Assembly: GCF_900021165.1 (NCBI RefSeq)
Contig: NZ_FCOQ01000018.1
Span: forward strand, 73,993 to 137,992
DNA from: Paenibacillus phocaeensis
GTDB lineage: Bacteria > Bacillota > Bacilli > Paenibacillales > Paenibacillaceae
Reading direction: 5' to 3'
DNA: 64,000 nt
Each line of letters begins with the position of its first letter. Within the stretch, counting starts at the first letter, position 1. The translations under genes and the position numbers were made by a program. The notes below the pieces were generated by a model. It was not told where the DNA came from. It worked only from the letters and a program-made list of their open reading frames with translations, and searched no databases. Shown piece by piece: positions 46,501 through 54,741 of this stretch.

Positions 46501-47264
46501 GAGCGGCGGTTAGCACCCGCCATCTGCAGGAGGGTTCCGTGCAAAGCGGCCAACTGGCTAATGCGGCTGTCCAAAGCCGGCATCTGGCCGAAAATGCCGT
46601 GCAAGCAGCGAATTTGGCTTCGGACAGCGTGGAGTCCCGCCATCTGAGCGATGCGGCGGTAAATGCCCATCACCTCTCTCTCGAAGCCGTCAATGTCTGG
46701 CATTTGTCCCCTGAGATCCAGCAGTACGGTCTGCTGCCGGAGGAGGGGATCGGCAGTGAAGAGATCCAGCCGTCCGCCATCGGGCGGGGGCATTTGCAGC
46801 CTGGTGCAGTGGATGCCGGGGTATTGGCCGCGGGAGCGGTGGGGGCGGATCATCTGCAAGCCTTGTCCGTCGGGAACCTCCATTTGGCACCAGACGCGGT
46901 TGGCAGCAACCAATTGGCCGAGGAGGCCGTTGGAACCCGTCACTTGCAGCCGGGTTCTGTCGGGGTGGAGCAGTTAAGCTTTGCTCCGGTTCAAACGTCG
47001 TTCGGCCAGCCCGCGGAGTTGCAATTCGGCATGATTGCGTTTCTGTTGAAGCATCATGAGGAGGAAACGACAGTCACAATCAACTTCGATTCGCCGTTTA
47101 CTTCGTCCAACTACGTGGTGGTCGCGATGACCAACCATTCCGCGTATTATGCCTCGCTGAAGGAGCAGTCGGCTGAATCGGCAGTCGTCACGATCTCCAA
47201 GCTGAAGGACAGTAGCGTCAACTACGGCTTTGTGACGTGGATGGCGATCGGCAGCATGCGATAA
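43548..47264 (+). CDS. Giant decapeptide-repeat protein with WIAG-like C-terminal domain
   Basis: A 1,238-residue protein. The first ~100 residues are basic then acidic (MKRRKPTKANRPRKTLYFVDNPDINELTLLEE). From about residue 105 to 1150 it is built of roughly 100 near-continuous ten-residue units of the form L-[AQ]-x-[GA]-[SA]-[VI]-x-[ST]-x-[HK], for example LAEGSVTSRH. Super-repeats of 110 residues begin LLPAAGxxGE. The last ~90 residues are a separate beta-rich domain (VTINFDSPFTSSNYVVVAMTNHS...YGFVTWMAIGSMR), like the C-termini of WIAG-tail proteins and phage tail-fibre tips. No signal peptide. I choose TTG 43548 (AAAGGAGAGG upstream) over ATG 43503. A spore- or cell-surface fibre is an inference. 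Confidence 0.85.
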   Translation: MKRRKPTKANRPRKTLYFVDNPDINELTLLEERKNSSPSGDGELRLHEIAMPALPEQDEERATSAPGAEPEHEKVDVNRALQDLLVEKTAPQQEQGIIYTDDIIDEAVTREKIAPFTIDASRMRRGTIDTAWIADYAVETIKLADRSVTSSKIAPSSVNGSHLVDGSIEGRAIREHSIGGEKLVDGSITPEKLADRAITGEKLAEGTVESRHLAEWIVTADLLQDHAVTGDKIHSGAVNAHHLANGAVDTSKLGEAAVTTSKLRDSSVTGEKLAEGAVESRHLADQTIMSHHLTPGLIGQELLAWSSVGAEQLQEGIVTSAHLSGAVVESRHLAQGAVGSEHVQPGSIGQEHIADTEIKARHLADKSIPSTKLADQSVGTLQIVEQAVTSSKIADQSVLPGKVADEAILTRHLAKGAVQSTQLARGAVTSQHLTEGAVHSGHLALEAVQEWHLADSAVTREKLAFAEVIAEHLAEEAVGADHLQPESVTAEKLAKGSVTAWAIAPGAVTEAAIAAQQITAEHLGPGIVQTRHLAEGSITRSQIGAGAVREEHLGVGVVFSPHLQDHVVTSLKLSPECVTTDKLGDLAVTAAKLAESSVTGPKLAAQAVDAGHLAPGAVGAEALAAGSVQASHLAAGAVGGAHLAEGSVTDRHLGVAVIGSYHIAAETISAAHMTPALRQSGLLPAAGVDGEALQSASITSRHLQAGAVGAEALGEQAVGSVHLQAGSVQSGHLAETSVQSQHLVEGAVQSKHVAEGSITSQQLGEAAIESRHLAPKAVNVGHLSAELQQRGLLPAAGISGEVLQPASITNRHLQVGAVNAIALGEQAVSSGHLQSGSVYNRHLADASVQSRNLDEGAVQGEHLAEGSVNSRHLGEAVVGSRHLALKAVNAGHLSAELQQHGLLPAEGIGGEDLQSASITSRHLQAGAVNAIALGEQVVGSGHLRGGSVQNRHLADASVQGRNLSQGVVQGEHLAEGSVGPRQLGGAAVSTRHLQEGSVQSGQLANAAVQSRHLAENAVQAANLASDSVESRHLSDAAVNAHHLSLEAVNVWHLSPEIQQYGLLPEEGIGSEEIQPSAIGRGHLQPGAVDAGVLAAGAVGADHLQALSVGNLHLAPDAVGSNQLAEEAVGTRHLQPGSVGVEQLSFAPVQTSFGQPAELQFGMIAFLLKHHEEETTVTINFDSPFTSSNYVVVAMTNHSAYYASLKEQSAESAVVTISKLKDSSVNYGFVTWMAIGSMR
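45591..46730 (+). repeat. Higher-order DNA repeat inside the decapeptide-repeat gene
   Basis: Units starting at codons for LLPA/LLPE lie at 45591, 45921, 46251 and 46731. The first two are exactly 330 bases; the third is 480 bases, longer by five extra 30-base units. This is on top of the basic 30-base (ten-codon) repeat. Confidence 0.88.
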
Positions 47265-47281
47265 TACTCTCATTAATACAC

Positions 47282-47309
47282 CAGCCGCCGGGAAGGATTC
47301 CGGCGGCTG
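47282..47309 (+). terminator. Hairpin after the decapeptide-repeat gene
   Basis: CAGCCGCCGG (47282-47291) pairs perfectly with CCGGCGGCTG (47300-47309). No strong T tract follows. Confidence 0.65.
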
Positions 47310-47442
47310 ATGATTTGCTGCAATCCGGCGGGGAAAGTGACATATCTTTCAGGCTGTGTGATTTTGCGTACAGCATTTTTGCGACTAATTACCTAGTATT
47401 TACTCGAAACCGCAGCAATGAACTTATTTTAATCTGCATTCA

Positions 47443-47470
47443 TGTGAAATAATTCACAATAAAGTGAATT
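47443..47470 (+). promoter_or_regulatory. CRP/FNR-type operator upstream of the FMN-binding protein gene
   Basis: TGTGAAATAATTCACA (47443-47458) is a perfect TGTGA-N6-TCACA palindrome, the site recognised by CRP/FNR family regulators including Bacillus Fnr. An overlapping second palindrome AATTCAC-N6-GTGAATT runs 47451-47470. It lies about 185 bases upstream of the start codon; the promoter position is not certain (a TGATAT at 47485-47490 is a weak -10). The rest of the 47310-47642 interval shows no gene. Confidence 0.6.
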
Positions 47471-47642
47471 GCGGTTTCCGGGATTGATATCGTGCAAGAG
47501 GGAGGGGCGCGATTGCTTGGAAAGGGATTTATCGGTTCTCGGTTCTGAGCACAGTCGAAAAACAAAGAGAAGGAAGCATTAGGAAGAAGCGGGTTATGTA
47601 TCTTACATAGCTTGGTGAATTTTACAAGGGAGAGGATCGCAT

Positions 47643-49901
47643 TTGAAAAAACTAATTAGCCTTACCGTAAGCGCAACGCTGGTGTTATCGTCCTTGTCGC
47701 TTACCGTTGGTACATCCGGTTTCAAGCTGACTGGCATTGATGTGGTGTCTGCCGCATCGGAAACCGAAGTGCCGTTGAAGGAATCGGCGCCAAGCAAGAC
47801 CACGACACCAAGCAAGACAACAACACCAAGCAAGTCGACAACAACGCCAAGTAAATCGACAACGCCAAGCAAGACCACCACGAAGACGCCTAGTAAGACG
47901 ACGGCTCCAACGACGACGCCGACGAAGCCGACCAAGACAACGACGACGCCTGCGAAGTCTACAACGAAACCGGCAGCAACTCCAGCGAAAACGACAACCC
48001 CCGTCGTAAAGCAAGCTGAGAGTCCTTATGCCGACGGCGTATATGTTACGTATGGCAATGCCTATTCGAAAGGGACGGAAGGGGCCAAAGTCACAATTAA
48101 GGACGGGAAAGTTGCTGCCCTCGAATTGCTACGAACAAGCCCCAAGCTGATTGACAGAGACGTGCGCAACAATTACAGCGGTCTCTGGAATGCTTATGAA
48201 ACGATGAGAACTAACCTGCTCGGCAAAACGCAGGAAGAGGTTGCCAAAGTGGACGTGGTGTCCGGCGCGACTCGTTCCAGCGAGGGCTGGAAGTTGTCCG
48301 TTGATCGCGCTTTCCAAAGAGCCTTGAAGGAGAAGCCGAAGGAGGTAACCTATTTTGCCGGGGAGCATATGGGGGTAGATCCGGAAGGCAAATATATGGT
48401 CTTCGTAACCTTTGACGCTACGAAGCGTACGGCTGTGAAGGTATATCCGCTGGATGCCAATGGCAATGCCGTCGAGGAAGCCAATCTGACCGAAGAGCAA
48501 TCCGCATCGGCGAAAGCCATTGCAGCCGAGCTGTTGGCCAAAGGTACGGACGCTGTAAGCCCTAAAGGCCAGGAAGCTGAATTCAAAGCGGCAGTGAAGG
48601 CCTATTGGGATGCGGAGCAAAATGCAAAGGTCAACAACGACTCGAAATATATCGACGGGTTCTACTCTGCCTACGGCGCAGCCCGTGATAAGGGTGTGGA
48701 AAGAGCCGATGTCTACATCCGCAACGGCAAGCTGGTTGACGTGAAGCTGTATCGGCTGGGCTCTAACCTGATTGACCGGGGCGACACGGCGTATGCCGAT
48801 GTGGTAAAGGCCAATGCGCCGATGACCGCCAAACTGCTTGCCAACGGTTCCTACCTCGCGAACTACAGCGATGACGTCGATGCGATTGCCGGCGCAACCG
48901 AAAGCAGCCACAGCTGGAATTTGGCCGTGGAGAGAGCTTTTGAGAAGGCGCTGAAGGCTCCGGGCAAAGCGAAGTATTTTGAAGGCACGTTCGCCGGGGT
49001 TGACAACCTCTCCCAATTACTGGTGCTGGCCGATATCAAGGCGGACCAAGTCTCGAACGTCAATGTGAACCTGTTTGGCGCGGACGGGAAATTAATCGCC
49101 GCCGACAAGTTGACGGAAGAGCAAAAAGCTCTCGTTGCCCAATTAAACGAAGGGTTGACGCAAAAGGGTGCCAACATGACGCCGATCGTATGCCAAGAAG
49201 GCTTATCGCTTGCGGCCAGAGCGGCGTTTGCCGACCTGTTGAACAACGCCTCGAAAACGCAAGGCGCATACAAGGATGGCACTTACACGGCTTATGGCGA
49301 CGCTTATGACAAAGGGACGAACCGTGCCGATGTCACGCTGCGCAACGGCGTCATCGTCGGATTGAAGCTGTATCGTGTTGGCGTGAATATGGTGGACCGC
49401 GGGGCCTCGGCATATGCCGATGTGATCAGAGCGATCCCGATCCTGACCCGCGACATGCTGTTTGCCGGAACGAGAGAACAAGCGGCTAAAGTGGATGTGG
49501 TCACCGGGGCAACGAGCAGCAGCACCGCTTTGAAAGCAGCTGTGGAAAATGCCTATAAGAAAGCAGAGATTACCGAATCGTATAAAACGGCTTATATTAA
49601 CGGTATTTTTGCCGGGATCAATAAGGACAAATCCGTTTATGTCATGGTCACCGTTCAAAACAACATTCCGTTCAAAATGGAAGTGTTCTATCTCGACGCC
49701 TCCGGTAAAATCAAGACCGAAGATCAATTATCCGCTGACGAGAAGACCGTCAAGACGGAGATTGAGACCCCAACAACCGAAGGTTCCCTGCATAAGTACG
49801 GGTATCGTCCGGCTGCCTTCGGGGAAACCGATGGCGTGAAGGCCGTATCGGCCCAAGTGATCGACGCAGTGAAGAATGCATTGGAGAACGCCGGAAGATA
49901 A
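47643..49901 (+). CDS. Secreted protein with three FMN-binding modules
   Basis: A 752-residue exported protein. Signal peptide of about 38 residues (MKKLISLTVSATLVLSSLSL...VVSAAS, no lipobox). Residues 49-121 form a Thr/Pro/Ser/Lys linker of TPSK-type repeats, as in wall-spanning stalks. Three homologous modules follow, each with a YxxYGxAxxKG strand and an NqrC/RnfG-type FMN_bind motif: DVVSGAT (204-210), DAIAGAT (413-419) and DVVTGAT (618-624). In the family FMN is linked covalently to the last Thr by ApbE. The middle copy has Ala in place of the first Ser/Thr. Start is TTG 47643, after AAGGGAGAGGATCGCAT. Extracellular electron transfer is a reasonable but unproved role (compare Listeria PplA). 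Confidence 0.85.
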   Translation: MKKLISLTVSATLVLSSLSLTVGTSGFKLTGIDVVSAASETEVPLKESAPSKTTTPSKTTTPSKSTTTPSKSTTPSKTTTKTPSKTTAPTTTPTKPTKTTTTPAKSTTKPAATPAKTTTPVVKQAESPYADGVYVTYGNAYSKGTEGAKVTIKDGKVAALELLRTSPKLIDRDVRNNYSGLWNAYETMRTNLLGKTQEEVAKVDVVSGATRSSEGWKLSVDRAFQRALKEKPKEVTYFAGEHMGVDPEGKYMVFVTFDATKRTAVKVYPLDANGNAVEEANLTEEQSASAKAIAAELLAKGTDAVSPKGQEAEFKAAVKAYWDAEQNAKVNNDSKYIDGFYSAYGAARDKGVERADVYIRNGKLVDVKLYRLGSNLIDRGDTAYADVVKANAPMTAKLLANGSYLANYSDDVDAIAGATESSHSWNLAVERAFEKALKAPGKAKYFEGTFAGVDNLSQLLVLADIKADQVSNVNVNLFGADGKLIAADKLTEEQKALVAQLNEGLTQKGANMTPIVCQEGLSLAARAAFADLLNNASKTQGAYKDGTYTAYGDAYDKGTNRADVTLRNGVIVGLKLYRVGVNMVDRGASAYADVIRAIPILTRDMLFAGTREQAAKVDVVTGATSSSTALKAAVENAYKKAEITESYKTAYINGIFAGINKDKSVYVMVTVQNNIPFKMEVFYLDASGKIKTEDQLSADEKTVKTEIETPTTEGSLHKYGYRPAAFGETDGVKAVSAQVIDAVKNALENAGR

Positions 49902-50006
49902 TCGGATTTCCCAAATCCGCGAGCCCTAAGACCTGGTTCTAAAGCCTCTCAGATTCGTTCTGAGGGGCTTTGATTTTTGCCGCCGGATACGCTTCAAAAT
50001 TCCTTG

Positions 50007-50036
50007 TTTACAACTTCTGTCCTGACATGCTAGTAT
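50007..50036 (+). promoter_or_regulatory. Promoter of the riboswitch-chemosensory transcript
   Basis: TTTACA (50007-50012), 18 bases, TAGTAT (50031-50036) with an extended TG (50028-50029). Transcription would start near 50043, about 25 bases before the aptamer. Confidence 0.65.
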
Positions 50037-50065
50037 GAATTAACTAAAAAATAGCAATTTTACTA

Positions 50066-50150
50066 GAAAGGCAAACTTGCCGAAAGTCAAGGACGCAAAG
50101 CCACGGGCCTAACGTAACATCTATCAGGGCGGCCGGGTTTCATGGTAACT
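50066..50150 (+). promoter_or_regulatory. Cyclic di-GMP-I (GEMM-I) riboswitch aptamer
   Basis: The conserved GEMM-I strings occur in order: GGCAAAC, a GAAA tetraloop in TTGCCGAAAGTCAAGG, GGACGCAAAGCC, ACGGGCCTAA and, at the 3' side, GGCCGGGTTTC. The GAAA loop and its receptor-side CC/TAA, and the ligand-contacting A/G positions in GGACGCAAAGCC are kept. It lies between the FMN-binding protein gene and cheA, on the cheA strand, about 140 bases before the start codon. The flanking 49902-50286 interval holds only this control region. Confidence 0.9.
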
Positions 50151-50179
50151 TGTGGCTACGATTCGATCTTTCATAGGTT

Positions 50180-50222
50180 CTCTTTCATCGAAAATCAAGC
50201 TGTCTCGAGAAAGAGTTTTTTT
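50180..50222 (+). terminator. Expression-platform terminator of the c-di-GMP riboswitch
   Basis: CTCTTTC-A-TCGA (50180-50191) pairs with TCGA-GAAAGAG (50205-50215), followed by seven T residues (50216-50222). It stands between the aptamer and cheA. A direct repeat TCTTTCAT (50167-50174 and 50181-50188) suggests a competing arm. Whether ligand turns expression on or off cannot be decided by eye. Confidence 0.88.
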
Positions 50223-50286
50223 ATGCGATAAATTTGTCGAAATAAAACTAAATTTGTCGAACTTTGTATTATAGGGGAATCATGTC

Positions 50287-52383
50287 ATGGCAGAATTCGG
50301 TACTTCGGATCCTTTATTGGAGATCTATCTTCATGAAAACTCGCAGCTGTTAGAGCAACTGGAGCAGAGCATTTTGGAATGCGAGGAAGCCAACGTGTTT
50401 TCCTCCGCCGCAGTCGATGTCATTTTTCGCATTATGCATACGATTAAAGGGTCCTCTACGATGATGAGCTTTGACAATATTGCGGCATTGTCACATGTCA
50501 TTGAAGATCTCTTTGCGTTTATCCGCGAACATCAACCCCGACTGACCGATTATTCGGCCTTATCCGATTTGGTGCTCCAGGGCGGTGATTTTATCAAGCT
50601 TGAGCTATATAAAATCAGACAAGGCGATATGCCTGACGGCGACAGCTCGCCGCTGGAGAGCAGCATTCATCTCTACTTGGAGGAGCTTAAACGTCGGCAC
50701 GTTAGCCGGGAGGATGCTCCCGACTCCGAACCCCTTGACCGCGGCATCCTGGACGGGAGCCTCGCCCCTGCTGCCCAGGCTGTCCATTTGAAAGCGGTTC
50801 TGTTCTTCGAGGATGACTACAACATGGAAAATGTTCGTGCCTACCAGGTGGTGCATAGCCTGAAGGACTTGACCGAACATTTCAGCTACTGGCCTGAAGA
50901 GATAGACAGCAACCCGGATACTGCAGCAACGATTAAGGAGCAGGGGTTTCATCTGTTTTTTCGCAATGGGGAAAGTGTTGAAACCATCACCTCGCTGCTA
51001 TCGCAAGCTCCTTGTCTCAAGCATCTTGAGGTCAGTGAACAAACGGCGGCAACCGAGGGACGGGAGCTGTCTACCGAACCTAAAGCGACGGTTGAGCCCG
51101 TCTCCGTCACAGAACAATCGTCTGTTGCTAAGCCCGAGGAACCTTCGCGTCCTTCTGAACAAAGGTCATCCTCGCCCGCCAAATCAACCCTCTCCGAACC
51201 GGCGGGTACTCAGCAGTCCAGTTTCATCAGCGTAAACCTGGCCAAGCTGGACGAGCTGATGGATCTGGTCGGGGAACTGGTGATCGCCGAATCTATGGTC
51301 ACGCAAAATCCCGAGCTGGAGGGACTTGAGCTGGAGCAATTCCGGAAGGCGGCTCGGCAACTGCGTAAAATTACCGGAGAGATTCAGGATAAGGTCATGT
51401 CCATCCGTATGGTTCCGCTGGTGAATACGTTTCAGAAAATGCACCGTATCGTCCGCGACATGTGTAAGAAACAGGAGAAGCTGGTCCGGCTCCAGCTTGT
51501 TGGCGAGGATACGGAAGTCGATAAGAATATCATCGAGCACATCTCCGATCCGATTATGCACTTGGTGCGTAATGCAATCGATCACGGCATCGAAGCGCCG
51601 GGCGAGCGGGCGGCCGCCGGAAAGCATGAAACCGCAACGCTGACGCTGGAGGCTAAAAATGTCGGCGGCGAAGTCTTAATCCTCGTTCGCGACGACGGCC
51701 GTGGATTAAACCGGGAGAAAATCATGGAGCGAGCCCGGGACCGTAATTTGATCTTCCGAGACGAAGCGGAGATGAGCGACCGGGACATCTACAATCTGAT
51801 TTTTTTGCCGGGGTTTTCAACCAAAGAAGTGATCACCGAATTCAGCGGTCGTGGCGTGGGGATGGACGTTGTGCTCAGGAATATTGAAAGCGTTGGCGGC
51901 AGTGTATCCGTGGACAGCGCCGAAGGCGAGGGAACCACGATCACGATCCGCATCCCGCTTACGCTGGCGATCATTGACGGGATGAACGTCAAGGTGGGGA
52001 AATCCCGCTATACGATCCCGACGACGGCGATCAAGGAGTCGTTCCGTGCTGACCGCTCCAGCGTTGTGGTGGATCCTGATGGGAACGAAATGGTGATGGT
52101 GCGGGGACAGTGTTATGCCGTGCTTCGCTTGTACGATCGATTTAAAGTTGCGACCGACGTCAAGGACATGGAGGAGGGAATATTGATCATGGTGGAGCAA
52201 GATAACCAGACCTTCTGCATTTTCGCTGATGAATTGATCGGTCAGCAGCAGGTTGTTGTCAAAAGTTTGCCCTCCTACATCCGAAGGATTCGGAACATTC
52301 GGGGATTGGCCGGCTGCACGATGCTTGGGGACGGAAGCATCAGCCTGATCCTGGAAGTAGGTGGACTTGCCTATATATCTTAG
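50287..52383 (+). CDS. cheA: Chemotaxis histidine kinase CheA
   Basis: A 698-residue hybrid-free CheA with all five domains. P1 HPt with the phosphohistidine His51 in IMHTIKGSSTMM; P2-like region about 160-255 (KAVLFFEDDYNMENVRAYQVVHSLKDL); a low-complexity linker (about 260-310); P3 dimerisation (LDELMDLVGELVIAESMV); P4 ATPase with N box HLVRNAIDHGIE, G1 DDGRGLN and G2 FSGRGVGMDVV; P5 CheW-like regulatory domain at the end. First gene behind the c-di-GMP riboswitch. ATG 50287 has a weak ribosome site (GGGGAATCATGTC). The presence of P2 implies a CheY-type partner, which is not in this operon. Confidence 0.95.
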   Translation: MAEFGTSDPLLEIYLHENSQLLEQLEQSILECEEANVFSSAAVDVIFRIMHTIKGSSTMMSFDNIAALSHVIEDLFAFIREHQPRLTDYSALSDLVLQGGDFIKLELYKIRQGDMPDGDSSPLESSIHLYLEELKRRHVSREDAPDSEPLDRGILDGSLAPAAQAVHLKAVLFFEDDYNMENVRAYQVVHSLKDLTEHFSYWPEEIDSNPDTAATIKEQGFHLFFRNGESVETITSLLSQAPCLKHLEVSEQTAATEGRELSTEPKATVEPVSVTEQSSVAKPEEPSRPSEQRSSSPAKSTLSEPAGTQQSSFISVNLAKLDELMDLVGELVIAESMVTQNPELEGLELEQFRKAARQLRKITGEIQDKVMSIRMVPLVNTFQKMHRIVRDMCKKQEKLVRLQLVGEDTEVDKNIIEHISDPIMHLVRNAIDHGIEAPGERAAAGKHETATLTLEAKNVGGEVLILVRDDGRGLNREKIMERARDRNLIFRDEAEMSDRDIYNLIFLPGFSTKEVITEFSGRGVGMDVVLRNIESVGGSVSVDSAEGEGTTITIRIPLTLAIIDGMNVKVGKSRYTIPTTAIKESFRADRSSVVVDPDGNEMVMVRGQCYAVLRLYDRFKVATDVKDMEEGILIMVEQDNQTFCIFADELIGQQQVVVKSLPSYIRRIRNIRGLAGCTMLGDGSISLILEVGGLAYIS

Positions 52384-52407
52384 AATGGAAAAGGAGAGAA
52401 TCAGGTC

Positions 52408-52902
52408 ATGACAGACCCAACCGCACAGCTGCAGAACGAGCAAGAGGATGATACGCAAACCGGAAAGTTCCTTACTTTTCTGATTGGGACCGATGTCTAT
52501 GGCATCGAAATCCGGTATGTCACGGAAATTATCGGGATTCAGGCGATTACGGAGGTGCCGGAGCTTCCGGAACACATTCGGGGGATCATTAATTTGCGCG
52601 GCAAAATCATTCCGGTCATGGACGTCAGGCTGCGTTTTAAGAAGCCGTTCCGCGAGTATAACGACCGGACCTGTATCGTTGTCGTGGATTTAAGCGAGGT
52701 GTCCATCGGTTTGATCGTCGACAGCGTGTCCGAGGTCGTCCAGATCGCCGAGGAGGACATCGTCCCGCCGCCGGACATCAAATCCGGGAACCCGCAAGGG
52801 TTCATCAAGGGGGTTGGGAAGGTAGGAGGAGAAATTAAGCTGCTGCTGGACGGTGACAAGCTGCTTCAGCATGAAGAAGCTGAGCATTTAGGTCATCTAT
52901 GA
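52408..52902 (+). CDS. cheW: Chemotaxis coupling protein CheW
   Basis: A 164-residue SH3-like adaptor linking receptor and CheA. Family motifs FLIGTDVYGIEIRYVTEIIG, VPELPEHIRGIINLRGKIIPVMDVRLRF and IGLIVDSVSEVVQI are clear. ATG 52408 follows AAAGGAGAGAATCAGGTC, 24 bases after cheA. It is a single-domain CheW without a receiver, so not CheV. Confidence 0.96.
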   Translation: MTDPTAQLQNEQEDDTQTGKFLTFLIGTDVYGIEIRYVTEIIGIQAITEVPELPEHIRGIINLRGKIIPVMDVRLRFKKPFREYNDRTCIVVVDLSEVSIGLIVDSVSEVVQIAEEDIVPPPDIKSGNPQGFIKGVGKVGGEIKLLLDGDKLLQHEEAEHLGHL

Positions 52903-52923
52903 AATCCTAACGGGGGTATACAC

Positions 52924-54738
52924 ATGTTGAAGAAGCTGACGATTCGAACACGCTTAATTTTATCCTTTTCCATGATGGTGATTGCGCTGGTGGGACTTGG
53001 TCTGTACTCGATCAATTCGCTCAGCAAGGTTAATCATCAATCTACTTTAATCAGCGACGAATGGATGCCGGCGATGGACGCGGCGCATACGTTGAATACA
53101 TTGACCTCCGATTATCGCATTTCCGAGCTTCGCTATGTTATGGCGGGAGAAGACGCGGACCAGTTAGCCCAGATGAAGGAGCAGCTGGGAGAGGAAGGCC
53201 AATTGTTGGAGCAGCAGATCGCGGACTATGAAACAAGGTTGCAAGGGGAAGAAGATAGGCAATTATATGAGAAGTTTAAGCAGCAATGGGGCGAATACAC
53301 GAATTCGGGCGAGCAGGTACGCTCTTTCATGGCTCAACGCAAGATCCAAGAAGCGATGGATTTAATGACCTCCGAGTCGAAAACCCAATTTGATGAGGCC
53401 TCGGATACACTCGTGAATCTCGTCAAGTTTAATCAGACCCGCGCGGAAAAAGAAAGCAAAGATGGCGATAAAATGTACAGCAGAACCTTTGACGTCCTGC
53501 TTACAGTCATCATCGTGATGGCGCTGGTGGCCATAGGCTTGGCGATATGGATTGTGCAGAGCATTACGCGACCGATCGGCAAGTTGTCGAAAGCGGCCGA
53601 AGCTCTCGCACTTGGGGACGTTAACGTCAACGTAGATACGACCAGTCGGGATGAAATCGGCCATTTGATGCTGGCTTTCTCCCGCATGATCGCCAGTATT
53701 CGCGACCAGGTTCGGGTCGTGGAGCAGGTGGCCAACGGCGATCTGACCGTTCAGGTGAAGGTGAGATCGGAGCAGGATCTGATGGGGATCAAGCTGCAGG
53801 AGATGGTGGAGCGCAACAACGAAATTCTCGCCAGCATCAATACGGCGGCAGATCAGGTGGCTTCCGGATCGAAGCAGGTGTCCGATTCCAGCATCTCGTT
53901 GTCCCAGGGCGCCACTGAACAAGCCAGCTCCGTCGAGCAGCTCACCGCTTCCCTGGAGGAAATCTCCACGCAGACGAAACAAAATGCGCAATACGCCAAT
54001 GAAGCCAATAAACTGGCGGCCGATTCCAAGCAAAGCGCACTGCAGGGCAATGAGCAGATGAAAGATATGCTGGGAGCGATGCGTGAAATTAACGAAGCAT
54101 CCAGCAGCATCTCGAAGATCATTAAGGTGATCGATGAGATCGCGTTCCAGACCAACATTTTGGCTCTGAATGCTGCGGTAGAAGCGGCGCGGGCCGGGCA
54201 ACACGGCAAGGGCTTCGCGGTCGTCGCCGAAGAGGTCCGCAATCTGGCGGCTCGCTCGGCGAATGCCGCTAAAGAGACCACCGATATGATTGAAGGCTCG
54301 ATTAACAAAGTGCAGGAAGGCACTCGTATCGCAGACCAAACGGCCGATGCGTTGAAGTCGATCGTAGGGGATATCGAACGGGTGGCCGGCTTAGTCGGGG
54401 ACATCGCGATGGCTTCCACGGAGCAAGCGGCTGCAATCACGCAGATCAATCAAGGAATATCCCAGGTATCCCAGGTCATTCAGACGAATTCAGCGACTTC
54501 GGAGGAAAGCGCTGCGGCGAGCGAGGAATTGTCGAGTCAAGCCGGGCTGCTGAAGCAGCAGGTGGCGAGATTTAGGCTGAAGCGCGGCGGATTTGCCGAT
54601 TATACCGCCAAGGAGGATATGAATCCCGAGGTTCTGCGCGTATTGGAACAGATGAATGAGCCCCGGAAATCCGAGTTTGCCAGCGGAACGGGCGCCCCGA
54701 AAATATTGCTCAGCGACTCGGAGTTCGGAAAATATTAA
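52924..54738 (+). CDS. Methyl-accepting chemotaxis protein (four-helix-bundle sensor)
   Basis: A 604-residue transmembrane receptor. Helix 1 about 12-31, a helical periplasmic-type 4HB_MCP sensor (about 35-185), helix 2 about 190-212, HAMP (RPIGKLSKAAEALALGDVNVNVD), then the signalling hairpin. The tip is AFQTNILALNAAVEAARAGQHGKGFAVVAEEVRNLAARSA, the form usual in proteobacterial receptors and different from the [15 protein letters not shown] type of the other receptor in this window. No NWETF-type CheR tether at the C-terminus. ATG follows AACGGGGGTATACAC, 21 bases after cheW. The signal sensed is unknown. Confidence 0.94.
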   Translation: MLKKLTIRTRLILSFSMMVIALVGLGLYSINSLSKVNHQSTLISDEWMPAMDAAHTLNTLTSDYRISELRYVMAGEDADQLAQMKEQLGEEGQLLEQQIADYETRLQGEEDRQLYEKFKQQWGEYTNSGEQVRSFMAQRKIQEAMDLMTSESKTQFDEASDTLVNLVKFNQTRAEKESKDGDKMYSRTFDVLLTVIIVMALVAIGLAIWIVQSITRPIGKLSKAAEALALGDVNVNVDTTSRDEIGHLMLAFSRMIASIRDQVRVVEQVANGDLTVQVKVRSEQDLMGIKLQEMVERNNEILASINTAADQVASGSKQVSDSSISLSQGATEQASSVEQLTASLEEISTQTKQNAQYANEANKLAADSKQSALQGNEQMKDMLGAMREINEASSSISKIIKVIDEIAFQTNILALNAAVEAARAGQHGKGFAVVAEEVRNLAARSANAAKETTDMIEGSINKVQEGTRIADQTADALKSIVGDIERVAGLVGDIAMASTEQAAAITQINQGISQVSQVIQTNSATSEESAAASEELSSQAGLLKQQVARFRLKRGGFADYTAKEDMNPEVLRVLEQMNEPRKSEFASGTGAPKILLSDSEFGKY

Positions 54739-54741
54739 GCG

